The notes: generated by a model from the letters alone, not told the origin. A stretch of DNA of 64,000 nucleotides from Stappia sp. ES.058 (GCF_900105595.1 NZ_LT629784.1:2480001-2544000), one strand, 5' to 3'; positions 52,984 to 62,485 are shown, numbered from the stretch's first letter. Translations and numbers: made by a program.

Positions 52984-53354
52984 ATGGTTTCGGTGCGCCG
53001 TCTGGGCGAACCCTTCAGCACGCGTTGCGAGATCAAGAACCTCAACTCCATTCGGTTCATTGGCCAGGCGATCGAATTTGGGGCGCGCCGCCAGATCGGC
53101 ATTTTGGAAGATGGCGGTACGATCGACCAAGAAACCCGCCTCTTTGAACCGGGCAAGGGCGAGACGCGTTCCCTGCGCAGCAAGGAAGACGCTCACGACT
53201 ATCGCTATTTCTCCGACCCGGACCTCATTCCGCTCGAATTCGACGACGCCTTCGTCGAGGCGCTGAAGAAAGACCTGCCGGAGGCGCCGACGACAAGAAG
53301 GCCCGTTTCGTGCCCGATCTCGGCCTTTCCGTTTACGACGCCTCGACACTCTGA
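52984..53354 (+). pseudogene. internal fragment of gatB
   Basis: The translated segment [20 protein letters not shown] through [18 protein letters not shown] to [20 protein letters not shown] is the middle of GatB, the Asp/Glu-tRNA amidotransferase subunit B. After about 53282 the homology continues in another frame ([21 protein letters not shown]). Both ends of the gene are absent and the fragment covers only about 120 of roughly 490 residues. It cannot be functional. Confidence 0.82.
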
Positions 53355-53495
53355 TCGCGCTTGTTCAATGCGGCCTGCCGACGGGATCACATACTCTCAT
53401 GTTGGTTTTTGTTGGATGTGCGGCAACACTCATCGCCGTTCATTTCGTGGTTCTGCATTTCACCGATCAACAAACGCGTGCGGAGATACTGCCCT

Positions 53496-54734
53496 ATGTT
53501 TCGACGCCTAGCTTACATCATCGCTGGTCTGGCCGTCGTCGTGCTGGCGGCGCTCGGCTATCTGCTCGCCACCGGGGAACGCGGCCTCTCGGGCCGCGCC
53601 GACCGGATCCGCTCGCCGTTCGAGCCGAGAACCGTGGAGACCTATCGGGCGGATACCGCCGAGGCGGAGCGCCTTGGCTGGTCGCCCGGGGCACTTGACA
53701 GGGTGCTCGACTACGTGTCGCGACTGAGTGCCGACACCTTCATCATCATGACGGATGGCGAAGTCGTCGCCTCTTTGGGCGATCTCGACCAGCCCCATTC
53801 GATACATTCCGCGCGAAAGGCGATGCTCAGCGCCGTCGTCGGCCAGCATGTCGGCGGGGGGCCGAACGAGGTCCCGCTCGACGCCACGCTCGAGGAACTC
53901 GGCATCGACGATTCTCCGGGATCCCTTACGCCGCTTCAGCGCCGAGCGACCGTCCTGGACCTGCTCCACAGCAAGTCGGGAATCAATCACCCCGCGGCTG
54001 CGGAAGGCGGTCTGACCGCAGAAAAGGACGAGCGTCTCGGGAACACGGAGAACGAGCCCGGCACGATATGGGCCTACAACAACTGGGACTACAACGCCCT
54101 GACGACGATCTTCGAGCAGAGCACTGGTCTGTCGGTTGCCCAAGCCTTTGAGACCGGCATCGCCGAACCGACCGGCATGGAGGACTACACCCTCGGCTCC
54201 GTTTCCTATTCGGAAGCTCCCGACCGTTCGCAGCACAAGGCCGCGATGTTCAAAATGTCGGGCCGCGATCTCGGCCGGTTCGGCCAGCTCTATCTGGATC
54301 AGGGCGTTGTCGACGATGCGGCGGTCCTGCCCGGATCCTGGATCAACCGCATCACCACCGACTTTGCGGAGACGGGCATCGGTGGCCTCAGGGCCGGGCA
54401 CGGGTTCCTGTGGTGGCTCCCCGATTCCGAGGCGGGCTTGCCCGAAGGCAGCTACTTTGCCTGGGGGCTGGGACAGCAGTCGGTTTTCGTCATTCCCGCT
54501 TGGAACACCGTGATTGTGCACCAGTCGGATACGACGGAGTTCCTTAAACGGTGGTTTGATTTGCAACGGCAGGGCGTCGACGGCGACACGGCGTTGGAAC
54601 AGATCCTCGAGGGCTGTTTGGAGAAAGAGGCGCTGAAAACCGAATTCTGCCGCGAACACCGCTTCACCGGTCGTCGGGAATTCAATCGGCTCATTTCAGC
54701 TGTTGCGGCGGCTCGCCAGCAGAACGGGTCATGA
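53496..54734 (+). CDS. serine hydrolase, class C beta-lactamase-like
   Basis: This 412-aa membrane-anchored protein has an N-terminal membrane helix ([21 protein letters not shown]) and a beta-lactamase/DD-peptidase-like domain. The motif SARK with Ser105 and Lys108 and the Tyr loop YNN (194-196) form the active site; GHGFLWW (about 300) belongs near the third motif. Relatives include esterases and peptide hydrolases. Resistance should not be inferred. ATG 53496 is preferred. Converges with a short tetR gene, overlapping by 6 bp. Confidence 0.87.
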   Translation: MFRRLAYIIAGLAVVVLAALGYLLATGERGLSGRADRIRSPFEPRTVETYRADTAEAERLGWSPGALDRVLDYVSRLSADTFIIMTDGEVVASLGDLDQPHSIHSARKAMLSAVVGQHVGGGPNEVPLDATLEELGIDDSPGSLTPLQRRATVLDLLHSKSGINHPAAAEGGLTAEKDERLGNTENEPGTIWAYNNWDYNALTTIFEQSTGLSVAQAFETGIAEPTGMEDYTLGSVSYSEAPDRSQHKAAMFKMSGRDLGRFGQLYLDQGVVDDAAVLPGSWINRITTDFAETGIGGLRAGHGFLWWLPDSEAGLPEGSYFAWGLGQQSVFVIPAWNTVIVHQSDTTEFLKRWFDLQRQGVDGDTALEQILEGCLEKEALKTEFCREHRFTGRREFNRLISAVAAARQQNGS

Positions 54735-55055
54735 CATGGCGGCGGGCAACTTCGGATGGTATTGGGCGGGGACGTCGGCCGCCCCGACCCGCGCTTTTGC
54801 GATGCCCGAGGCATCCTCCAGCATCTCGAAGAGAGCCTTCATGTGCTCTTTCCGCCCGTCGTCGCCTATCGCCATGAACAGATCTTCCTTGGAAAGAAAG
54901 AAGGCGTAGAACGAACCCTTGGAAATACCTGCATCGCGGCAGATATCCTCAACCCGCGCCCGACCGATCCCGTGGCGGGTGAAGTGCTCCAGCCCTGCTT
55001 CGAGCAGGTTTGTGTGGATCGCCGCTTTGTCCTGGTCGGAAAACGGTGCAGCCAT
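54729..55055 (-). CDS. TetR-type regulator, short
   Basis: This 108-aa protein has an N-terminal TetR helix-turn-helix (FTRHGIGRARVEDICRDAGISKGSFYAFF). Full TetR proteins are about 190-210 aa, so most of the ligand domain is missing. The frame ends at the overlap with the hydrolase gene, so it could be a truncated repressor. ATG 55055 follows the family start (MAAPFSDQDK). It may be upstream-affected by the IS5 element about 100 bp away. Confidence 0.75.
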   Translation of the reverse strand: MAAPFSDQDKAAIHTNLLEAGLEHFTRHGIGRARVEDICRDAGISKGSFYAFFLSKEDLFMAIGDDGRKEHMKALFEMLEDASGIAKARVGAADVPAQYHPKLPAAMS

Positions 55056-55156
55056 CAAGTCTCCGTTTCGCAGGTCTTGTTCACAGTCCATGATCAGCAC
55101 CGTCGCGAAAAGCGAACCGGACAAGGTGCACATGCATCTGCTCAGCGAGGTACTTA

Positions 55157-55996
55157 GGGTCAGGACCCATTAATTTGCAATTAGGGGCGAATGGTGATTC
55201 ACGATGGCAAAGGAGTTTTGCCATGTCGGATCTATTTCTGCTTTCTCCTGCCCAGATGTCGAAGATCGCACCGTTCTTCCCGCGCTCACACGGCGTGCCG
55301 CGTGTTGATGACCGGCGGGTGATTTCCGGCATTGTCTACGTGCTCAAACACGGTTTGCAATGGCGTGATGCGCCGCCTGGATACGGTCCGCACAAGACGC
55401 TCTACAACCGGTTCCGGCGCTGGACGGAAATGGGTGTTTTCGACAGGATTTTCAGCAATCTGGCGGCTGAAGACGGCCGGGCTGACACGCTGATGATCGA
55501 TGCGACGCATCTGAAGGCGCACCGGACGGCTTGCAGCCTCCTAAAAGGGGGGCACTTCCCCGTCATATCGGGCGCACGAAAGGCGGCCTGAACACCAAAC
55601 TGCACGCCGTCTGCGACGCGGAAGGCCGCCCTCTGGCCATGTGTCTGACAGCAGGGCAGACCTCAGACCATATCGGCGCGAAAATCCTCTATCCGGCCCT
55701 GCCAGACGGCGCCGAGGCGCTCATGATCGCCGACAAGGGATATGATTCAGATGAATATCGCGCTGCGCTCCAAGCCAAGAAGCTGACCGCGTGTATCCCG
55801 CCAAGAAAGGGGCGAACCGCGCCGGAGATCTATTGCAAAACCCAATACAAACAGCGCCATAAGGTCGAGAACATGTTCGGCAAGTTGAAAGACTGGCGGC
55901 GCATCGCGACCCGCTACGACCGACGCGCAGACGTCTTCATGGCCGCAATCACGCTTGCAGCCATCGTCATATGGTGGCTGCAATGAGTCCCGGCCC
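55157..55996 (+). mobile_element. IS5-family (IS427-like) insertion sequence
   Basis: The terminal repeats GGGTCAGGACCCATT and (reversed) GGGCCGGGACTCATT match at most positions and flank a transposase read in two frames. A TA dinucleotide lies on both sides (55155-55156, 55997-55998), consistent with target duplication. The element is about 840 bp, normal for the IS427 group. Confidence 0.85.
55223..55986 (+). CDS. IS5-family transposase (orfA/orfB, -1 frameshift)
   Basis: This DDE transposase is encoded in two overlapping frames. OrfA (MSDLFLLSPAQMSKIAPFF) has the first Asp in MIDATHLKAH. OrfB has the second Asp in MIADKGYDSD and Glu in HKVENMFGKLKDWRR. The overlap includes AAAAGGGGGG at 55543-55552, a suitable -1 slippery site joining them. 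All catalytic residues are present, so it may be active. Confidence 0.88.
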
Positions 55997-56064
55997 TAAA
56001 TCAACGGGTCAGCTTGGAAGCCGATTGGAGCGGCTCCGAACGGCCGAACTGATGGAGCCCGGGG

Positions 56065-57029
56065 ATGAGGCGGCGTCCGTGCAAAAAGCTCTTGAAGATC
56101 AATGCTAAACATGCGGAACAGCAGGTTCTCGGCACGCGGATTCCACTTGCGGCGTTGATCCATGCCTTGGCCGTTGGCGAGCACCTGAACTTTCGCCACG
56201 CCGCTGTCGCTCTTGGAGTCAGCCAATCCTCAGTCAGCGAGCGTATTCGGGCATTGGAAGAAACGCTGGGCGTGCGGCTATTCGAGCGAGGACATCGAGG
56301 GGCGCGGCTCACCGAAGCCGGACGCTTCTTTCTCGCGCATGTCGCCGATGGCATCGAGCAGCTCGACTATGCCGTAAAGGCCGCCGGCATGATCGGTGGC
56401 GGAGCGCTCGGGCGTATCCGCATCGGCGTGCCCACGACCATCGCTACTGGCTTTCTGGCGGAGCTGCTGCACCGCTACCGGCAACAGTGGCCGGGCATAG
56501 AGACCGATCTGTTCGACGGGCGCGCACGCGATGCGATCTCCCAAGTCCGCGAAGGTCGACTCGACGTGGCCTTTGTGGCGGCGATAACGCAAGTCCCGGA
56601 CTGTAACTCGCGGTCACTTTGGACAGAAGCCCTCTTCATAGCCGTGCCGGACAGCGACCCTCGCTCGGATGCAAATGGCCTGTCCTGTTCTGGCGCGATC
56701 TGAGCGATGACCTTTTCCTGGTCCGTTGTGATGGGACTGGACCGCAGGAACATGACCATATCGTGCGAAGGTTTAGCGAACGGGGACTTCGTCCAAAGGT
56801 GCAGCGATGCGATGTGGATCGTTGCATGCTCCTGTCGGTGATCGCGGCCAACTATGGGGTTGCGTTGGCTAGTGAGGCGACCAGCCGCATCGCAATGTCC
56901 GGCTTAGCGTTCATCCCCATTCTTGACGAATCGGAGCCGATCACATTCGGAGCCGTATGGTCGCCGCACAATTCCGCCAAGGCGCTTCGCGGGCTCTTGG
57001 ACATCGCGCGCAAACAAGCCACGATCTAG
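56065..57029 (+). pseudogene. LysR-type regulator, frameshifted
   Basis: The N-terminal HTH (LNFRHAAVALGVSQSSVSERIRAL shortened here as VSQSSVSERIRAL) and the first half of the ligand domain run in one frame to 56703. The rest (WRDLSDDLFLVRCDGTGPQ to DIARKQATI) continues in another frame to 57029. One or two bases are lost or gained near 56655-56690. The gene is therefore broken in its ligand-binding domain. Confidence 0.78.
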
Positions 57030-57145
57030 GCTGGACCGGCACCGTCTCGATATGCCGTAGCCATCCAAAGGCGACGAAAAGGCCGGCATGACGAAACCGC
57101 AGATGACGATGGCAAATGTGCGCGCTCTGTCCCGGTCGTTCGCGC

Positions 57146-57898
57146 TTATTTGAGGAACGGGTTGATCGTCGCCAGCGTCTCGTCGAAGCGGCCTTCGGCC
57201 TCGGCATTGCGCATGAAGTCCACGCCTTCCACCAGGATCTCGCGGGGCGTGGGTGTCTGCTGGAAGAGCGCCATGGCCTGGTCGGCGAAGGTGTCGAGCG
57301 GCATGAAGCGCTCGTTGTCCTGCTGGCCGGGGGTCAGGGTCGTCCGCACCGCTGGCGGGACCAGTTCGATGACCTCGACCCTGCCTTTCAGGACCGCACG
57401 CAGCGAACCCGTGTAGTTGTGAATGGCTGCCTTGATAGCCGCATAGGTCGGGGCGATCACCAGCGGAACGAAGGCGAGGCCCGAGCTGACATTGACGATC
57501 ACCGCATCGCTCTGGCGGCCCAGATGCTCGATCAGCGCATTGGTCAACCGGATGGGGCCGAGCAGATTGCTGGTAACCGAGGCTTCGGCGTCGCTCAGAT
57601 CGCGGAGTTTGTCGAGCGACCCTTCCATGCGCATGATGCCAGCGCTGTTGACGAGCACGTTGAAGTTGGGAAAATCGGCGACGAGCTTCTCGGCGAATGC
57701 CGCGATGCTGGCAGGATCGTCCTGATCGAGCGTCAGCGCGTGGATATTCGGCCTATCTCTGGCGCCTTTTTCCAGCGTCTCCATCCGACGGCCTGCGATG
57801 ATCACGGTATTGCCGAGGTCGTGAAATCTGTGTGCGAGCGCCGCGCCGATGCCCGTGCCGCCGCCGGTGATGAGAATGGTGTTGCCTGTCGTCTTCAT
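57146..57898 (-). CDS. short-chain dehydrogenase/reductase (DltE-like)
   Basis: This 250-aa classical SDR has the NAD(P) motif TGGGTGIGAAL (10-20), NSAGIM near 85 and the catalytic pair Tyr/Lys in PTYAAIKAAIHNY with Ser in NVSSGLAF. Substrate is unknown. ATG 57898 gives the usual start. It follows the truncated OYE fragment in a small oxidoreductase cluster led by a divergent LysR gene. Confidence 0.9.
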   Translation of the reverse strand: MKTTGNTILITGGGTGIGAALAHRFHDLGNTVIIAGRRMETLEKGARDRPNIHALTLDQDDPASIAAFAEKLVADFPNFNVLVNSAGIMRMEGSLDKLRDLSDAEASVTSNLLGPIRLTNALIEHLGRQSDAVIVNVSSGLAFVPLVIAPTYAAIKAAIHNYTGSLRAVLKGRVEVIELVPPAVRTTLTPGQQDNERFMPLDTFADQAMALFQQTPTPREILVEGVDFMRNAEAEGRFDETLATINPFLK

Positions 57899-57966
57899 GG
57901 GAGAGTTCCTTTCTGTTTGGCCGCTGACCGAGACATCCTCGCGCCAGCCGGCGTTGATACGTCCGG

Positions 57967-58209
57967 TCATCCGGCGACATGGTCGTCGGTGTAGATGCCG
58001 GGCGTGGTCGGATAGCCCTGCCCGTCCTCAGACGGTTGGGTGCCCTCGGTGGTCAGCAGACCCATCGTCGCGCGCTGGGCATAATATTCGGAGGCGAGGT
58101 CGCCGGGCGTGCCGTCGGGCTTTGCCCGGCTGCGGGTCATCGGCGCCATGGAGAGGCGATGCGGCAGTCGCAGATTGCCGAGCGTAATCGGGGACCAGAG
58201 ATCGGTCAT
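57967..58209 (-). pseudogene. Old Yellow Enzyme N-terminal fragment
   Basis: The 80 codons match the start of an NADH:flavin oxidoreductase of the OYE family: LWSPITLGNLRLPHRLSMAPMTRSRA and GLLTTEGTQPSEDGQGYP. The frame stops after TDDHVAG, where the normal protein of about 360 aa would continue (W-K/R-K). About three quarters of the enzyme is deleted, joining directly to the SDR leader. Confidence 0.85.
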
Positions 58210-58250
58210 GGAAGTTCTCCTGAATTCCTGGGAATGATTAGGCGCGAGGA

Positions 58251-58724
58251 TCAGAGCTTGCCGTCGGCGAGCATCTCGCGGGTGCGCTTCAGCGTTGACA
58301 GCAGGGCGGCCTTGTAGCCCCTGTCGCTGTCGAACTGTTTCTGCTCGGCCTGCTCCTCGGGGCTATTCGGTTCCTTGTCGCGCAGTCCGAGATAGCAGTA
58401 GAACTTGAGCTGAAGCGCGCCTGCTTCGTCCTCGAACAACTCGTTGACGATGGCCCCTTCGCGCGGGCCGGTCGCCTGGAAGAAAGTGACCTTGCGCTGC
58501 GGCTCGAGTACGATGATCTCGCGCAGGTCGGCGCCAGCGATCGTGGCGTCACGGACGAGATGCGTAGCGCTTTCCTCGGTGACGTCGCATTTTGTGCAAA
58601 GGCCGGGTGGGAGGAACAGCCTGGCGTCGCGCGCTTTCAGCTCGAGGCCCTTCCAGACCTGCTCGCGGGTGAGCGGGGTTTCGCCTTCCGGGTTCACCGG
58701 AACGGTTGCGGTCGAATAGATCAT
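58251..58724 (-). CDS. SRPBCC (AtaL/DUF1857-like) protein
   Basis: This 157-aa protein matches DUF1857, a SRPBCC/START-like fold: TPLTREQVWKGLELKARDAR, FFQATGPREGAIVNELFEDE and LQLKFYCYLGL. These small alpha/beta barrel-like domains bind hydrophobic ligands; a specific ligand is unknown. It lies in the LysR-divergent cluster between an NAD(P)-binding protein and the OYE fragment. Confidence 0.82.
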   Translation of the reverse strand: MIYSTATVPVNPEGETPLTREQVWKGLELKARDARLFLPPGLCTKCDVTEESATHLVRDATIAGADLREIIVLEPQRKVTFFQATGPREGAIVNELFEDEAGALQLKFYCYLGLRDKEPNSPEEQAEQKQFDSDRGYKAALLSTLKRTREMLADGKL

Positions 58725-58762
58725 GTTGGCAGTCCTTGTGGGGATGTTGAGAGGTCGGGCGG

Positions 58763-59626
58763 TCAGCCGGCGATCTGCGCGACGTAATCGCGGTAGGAGC
58801 GCAGCGGGCGGTCGAGCAGCGCGGTGAGTCGGTCCACATCGCCGGCCTCCGGCAGCATGCCGTCGGATGCGAAGCGTTCGGCCATCAGACGCATGTCGTA
58901 GGCCATCCACCCCGGCATGAACTGGCGCATGTTCTGCTCGAAGCCGGCGGTATCCTCGCCCGGATAGGAAATCTCGCGACCGAGAATGTCGCTCCAGATC
59001 GCGGCGGCGCTCGCCCCGGTCAGCGTCTCCGGCCCAACCAGATTGATGCGGGTAAGCGGGAGGGGCGTGGGGGACTCTTCGCGCCGGACCAGCTCGACCG
59101 CGGCAATCTCGCCGATATCGCGCGCGTCGATCATCGCGAGGCCCTTGTCGCCGATCGGCATGGGATAGATGCCATAGCCGGCGATCACGTCCTTGATCGT
59201 GATCTCGTTGTCCATGTAATAGGCCGGGCGCAGGATGGTGGCACCCATCCCCATCTGCTCGATCATCCGCTCGACGCCGAACTTGCCGGCGAAATGCGGC
59301 ACGTTCACGTAGACGTCGCTGTGGATCACCGAGAGATAGACGATCCGCTCGATCCCCGCTTCACGGGCGGTATTGAGCGCGATCAACGCCTGGGTGAATT
59401 CGTCGGCGACGACGCCGTTCAGCAGAAACAGGGTGGAAACGCCGTTCATGGCGCCGCGCAGCGAGTCGACGTCGAGCAGGTCGCCCTGGACCACATCGAC
59501 GCCTGCGGGGAAGCTGGCTTTTGCGGGATCGCGGACGAGGGCGCGGACATCTGCGCCGCGTTTGACGAGCTGTTCGACAACGTTGCTTCCGACATTGCCG
59601 GTCGCGCCGGTTACGAGAATGGTCAT
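58763..59626 (-). CDS. NmrA-like NAD(P)-binding protein
   Basis: This 287-aa atypical SDR (NmrA/QOR2-like) has the motif TGATGNVGS (6-14) and lacks the Tyr-x-x-x-Lys pair, so it may sense or reduce NAD(P)-linked substrates such as quinones. ATG 59626 gives the family start. It is the promoter-proximal gene of the minus-strand cluster and diverges from the LysR regulator. Confidence 0.87.
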   Translation of the reverse strand: MTILVTGATGNVGSNVVEQLVKRGADVRALVRDPAKASFPAGVDVVQGDLLDVDSLRGAMNGVSTLFLLNGVVADEFTQALIALNTAREAGIERIVYLSVIHSDVYVNVPHFAGKFGVERMIEQMGMGATILRPAYYMDNEITIKDVIAGYGIYPMPIGDKGLAMIDARDIGEIAAVELVRREESPTPLPLTRINLVGPETLTGASAAAIWSDILGREISYPGEDTAGFEQNMRQFMPGWMAYDMRLMAERFASDGMLPEAGDVDRLTALLDRPLRSYRDYVAQIAG

Positions 59627-59732
59627 GGTGGTACTCCTCGGGTTCAGGTGTTTGCCTGACCTCAAGTTAACGATCCACATTCGAACCAATAGAGGCTATA
59701 TCTAGACAGACCGTCTCACCGTTGGAACGATC

Positions 59733-60626
59733 ATGAACCTTCTTGCTCTCGCCGACTTCAACCTGGTCGCCCGCCATGGCGGGTTCGGAAAGGCCTCCCG
59801 AGCCGCGGGACGTCCCAAGGCGACATTGTCCCGCCGCGTGGCGGAACTGGAGGCGAGCCTCGACCTGCGCCTGTTTGAGCGCGGCGCGCGCGACCTGAAG
59901 CTGACAGAGGAAGGACGCGCGCTGTTCGAGCGGACGAGCCAGCTGCTCACCGAGATTGACGAGACAACCGCGGAAATCGCATCGGGCGGACAAAATGCGC
60001 GAGGCAGGTTGCGGATCAGCGCCCCCCTGCTCTTCTCGCAGACCGCGATGGGAAAGCTGGCCGCCGACTTCGCGCTAAAATACCCGGAGATGCGGCTTGA
60101 GGTGACCACCGAGGATCGGGCCGTCGATATGATCGAGGAAGCCTATGACCTGGTGATCCGGGTCAATCCGGAGCCGGATGAGAGCCTCGTCGGGCGGATC
60201 TTCCTGCGCGACCGACTGGTGGTCGTGGCAAGCCCGGGTCTGCCGCGACCGACGGATGACCAGACTGTTCCGGCGGTCGTGCGCGGGCCGGCGCAACAGA
60301 CGGAAGCATGGAACGTGATGGCGACAACAGGCCGAGCGAGCATCTCCGTCAATCCGATCCTTAGCCTGACATCGCTCGTAATGGTTCGCGATGCGGCCCG
60401 GATGGGCGTGGGCGCCGCGCGCCTGCCAATATCCCTTGTCAGCCACGATCTCGCCGACGGCACGCTGATCCACTGGGGCGATGTCGAAGGATCGGAAATC
60501 TCATTGTGGACGCTCTATCCGACGCGCCGGCTGCTGAGCGCCCGCGTGGCGGCTTTCCTCGACCATCTGAGAGAAGCCTTCCCGAGGGGAACACCGGATG
60601 AGCTCGCTGCCTATCTCGGAAGGTAG
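59733..60626 (+). CDS. LysR-family transcriptional regulator
   Basis: This 297-aa LysR regulator has an N-terminal winged HTH (GKASRAAGRPKATLSRRVAELE) and a periplasmic-binding-like ligand domain from about residue 90. It is transcribed divergently from the NmrA-like/SRPBCC/SDR cluster and very likely controls it. AGAC-N5-GTCT lies in the 106-bp shared promoter region. The inducer is unknown. Confidence 0.92.
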   Translation: MNLLALADFNLVARHGGFGKASRAAGRPKATLSRRVAELEASLDLRLFERGARDLKLTEEGRALFERTSQLLTEIDETTAEIASGGQNARGRLRISAPLLFSQTAMGKLAADFALKYPEMRLEVTTEDRAVDMIEEAYDLVIRVNPEPDESLVGRIFLRDRLVVVASPGLPRPTDDQTVPAVVRGPAQQTEAWNVMATTGRASISVNPILSLTSLVMVRDAARMGVGAARLPISLVSHDLADGTLIHWGDVEGSEISLWTLYPTRRLLSARVAAFLDHLREAFPRGTPDELAAYLGR

Positions 60627-60838
60627 CCGCCCGCCTCGTCCGGCGGTGCCGACGAGCAGCGCATGGCAAACCGGCAATCTCGCGCCCTGTTCCGGCATCA
60701 AAAACCCGGCATGCCCGGTAACATCGGTCTTCACAAAGCCGGGGCTCACCGAGTTCACTCCGATCCGCGTATCAGGCAAGTCCCGCACGAATTGCACGGC
60801 CAGCATGTATCGAGCGGCCGGATCGTCATTGATCGACA
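60621..60838 (-). pseudogene. SDR C-terminal fragment
   Basis: The frame reads YMLAVQFVRDLPDTRIGVNSVSPGFVKTDVTGH (quoted in parts: VNSVSPGFVKTD) and LMPEQGARLPVCHALL, the C-terminal part of a classical SDR after the catalytic Tyr-Lys. The N-terminal cofactor domain is missing. It lies between LysR and tetR on the opposite strand and is a remnant. Confidence 0.78.
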
Positions 60839-60861
60839 GCGAGCGAGCTCCTTGACAGATT

Positions 60862-60909
60862 AGCACTCCCTGTTTATTTCCGAACGGTCGGAAATAAACA
60901 GGGAGTGCT
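60862..60909. promoter_or_regulatory. 48-bp inverted repeat overlapping tetR promoter
   Basis: Arms of 22 bp (60862-60883 and 60888-60909) are exact reverse complements around ACGG. The core reads CCGAACGGTCGG. A TTGACA at 60852-60857 suggests that the -10 region lies inside the palindrome, and the ATG follows two bases after its end. This fits an autorepressor operator, but a long hairpin in the mRNA leader is also possible. Confidence 0.72.
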
Positions 60910-60910
60910 T

Positions 60911-61480
60911 ATGCCCCGTCCTCGCATGCATGATCAGGATCGTATTCTCGATGCCGTGGAACGTGTGATCGCCCGCGATGGCGTGCTGACACTTGGCGCT
61001 GTTGCGAAAGAGGCCGGGGTTTCCAAGGCGACCGTTCTTTACGAGCATACCAGCAAACGGGATCTTCTGGCTGCCCTCGTCGCACGGACGATCAAGGCTG
61101 ACAATGCGTTCAACGCGCATTGCGAAGGGGAATTCGCCGGGCAGTTGGACGCGCCGTTGCTCGGCAGGATAGAAGCCGCCAGGCGTATGCTGCGGGGCAA
61201 TGAAGGCAACGCCGCCGTCCTCGGGCTGATCTCCGCGCTGATGCAGGATGAAGCGCTTCGCAGCGCGTTCCGTGCCAACCAGACAAACCTGCGCGAGACA
61301 CTGGTTCAGGCCGCTGCCGATGCCCGCACAACACGGCTGGCCTGGCTTGCTCTCGAAGGCCTCAAGTTCCAGCAACACATGGAGTTGGTTGCCTGGAGCG
61401 AGGCCGAACGCACCGAAATCCTCGACGACATAGAAACGCTGGCCCGAAAAGGCACACTCACCGGGGAGATCCTAAAATGA
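60911..61480 (+). CDS. TetR-family transcriptional regulator
   Basis: This 189-aa TetR regulator has HTH residues VLTLGAVAKEAGVSKATVLYEH (quoted in part: AKEAGVSKATVLYEH) and an all-helical ligand domain. It probably represses its own gene and the downstream epimerase gene through the palindrome directly upstream. Its stop overlaps the epimerase ATG by four bases. GTG 60905 is another start. Confidence 0.9.
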   Translation: MPRPRMHDQDRILDAVERVIARDGVLTLGAVAKEAGVSKATVLYEHTSKRDLLAALVARTIKADNAFNAHCEGEFAGQLDAPLLGRIEAARRMLRGNEGNAAVLGLISALMQDEALRSAFRANQTNLRETLVQAAADARTTRLAWLALEGLKFQQHMELVAWSEAERTEILDDIETLARKGTLTGEILK

Positions 61481-62454
61481 CTGAACGACATATCTTTCTC
61501 ATCGGCGCGAGCGGCTATGTAGGGCGAAACCTCATTCGACATTTCAAGAATGCAGGACATCAGGTAACGGGCCTCGCGCGCAGCGATCAAAGCGCAGAGC
61601 TGATTGCCGGATTGGGCGCCAACGTGGTTCGAGGTGACCTGCTACGCGACGACCTTTCACCGCTGATGGTTGGGGCGACGGAACTGGTTCACGCGGCAGC
61701 CAACCTCGACCACGGACCTGGCCGGGACGCTTATGAACAAAATACCCGTGGCGCCGAGGCCGTCATTGCCGCAACCTCGGATGCGGGAATCCAGCGCCTG
61801 GTTCACATCAGTTCGGATTCCGTGTTGCAGGACGGCCGCCCGCTGAGGAATGTCGATGAACGCCATCCCGTTCCCCGCCGTCCCGCCGGCGCCTACTCTT
61901 CCGGCAAGGCCGAAGCAGAGCGGATCGCACTGAATGGCAACAGTGACACAATGGCGGTCATCGCCCTTCGGCCCCGCATGATCTGGGGGCGCGACGACAC
62001 CACGGCGCTGCCGACGCTGGCGGCCATGGTGCGAAGCGGACAGTTCGCCTGGATCTCCGGCGGACATTACCTCTGCTCCACAACCCATGTGGGCAATCTG
62101 TGCCATGCGGTGGATCTGGCATTAACCGATGGGCGCGACGGTGAAATCTATCATATCTCCGACGGCCCAGCCCGATCGTTTCGGGATACCGTGACAGGTC
62201 TGCTTGCAACACAGGGTATTTCGCCCCCGGACAAATCAGTCCCGCGCCCCATTCTGCGCCTGATGGCGCGCGCGGGCGATGGTCTCTATCGTCTGTCCGG
62301 AGGCCGTCTGCGCGGACCTCTGAGCTTTCAGGAATATGCGACGAGTGCTGTCGAGATCACGCTCGATATCTCCAAGGCGAAACAGGAGCTCGGCTATCAG
62401 CCGATCGTCAGCTGGGAGGAAGGACTGGAAGAGCTCAGGGTCCGAAACAGATAA
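61477..62454 (+). CDS. NAD-dependent epimerase/dehydratase
   Basis: This 325-aa extended SDR has the NAD motif GASGYVGRNL (9-18) and the active pair Tyr/Lys in AYSSGKAEAERIA; 3-beta-HSD/isomerase-like features include SDSVLQDGRP. Substrate (sterol, nucleotide sugar or other) is unknown. It is co-transcribed with tetR (ATGA overlap) and is probably its regulated target. The IS3 relic begins about 30 bp after its stop. Confidence 0.88.
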   Translation: MTERHIFLIGASGYVGRNLIRHFKNAGHQVTGLARSDQSAELIAGLGANVVRGDLLRDDLSPLMVGATELVHAAANLDHGPGRDAYEQNTRGAEAVIAATSDAGIQRLVHISSDSVLQDGRPLRNVDERHPVPRRPAGAYSSGKAEAERIALNGNSDTMAVIALRPRMIWGRDDTTALPTLAAMVRSGQFAWISGGHYLCSTTHVGNLCHAVDLALTDGRDGEIYHISDGPARSFRDTVTGLLATQGISPPDKSVPRPILRLMARAGDGLYRLSGGRLRGPLSFQEYATSAVEITLDISKAKQELGYQPIVSWEEGLEELRVRNR

Positions 62455-62485
62455 GTGCGTTGAGGCAGGTAGATATTCGCCTGAA

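Noticed and set aside
53496..54734. Serine hydrolase as an antibiotic-resistance beta-lactamase
   Set aside because: The SxxK and YNN motifs define a broad family of esterases and peptidases. Membrane anchoring and lack of a clear KTG box do not support a resistance call.
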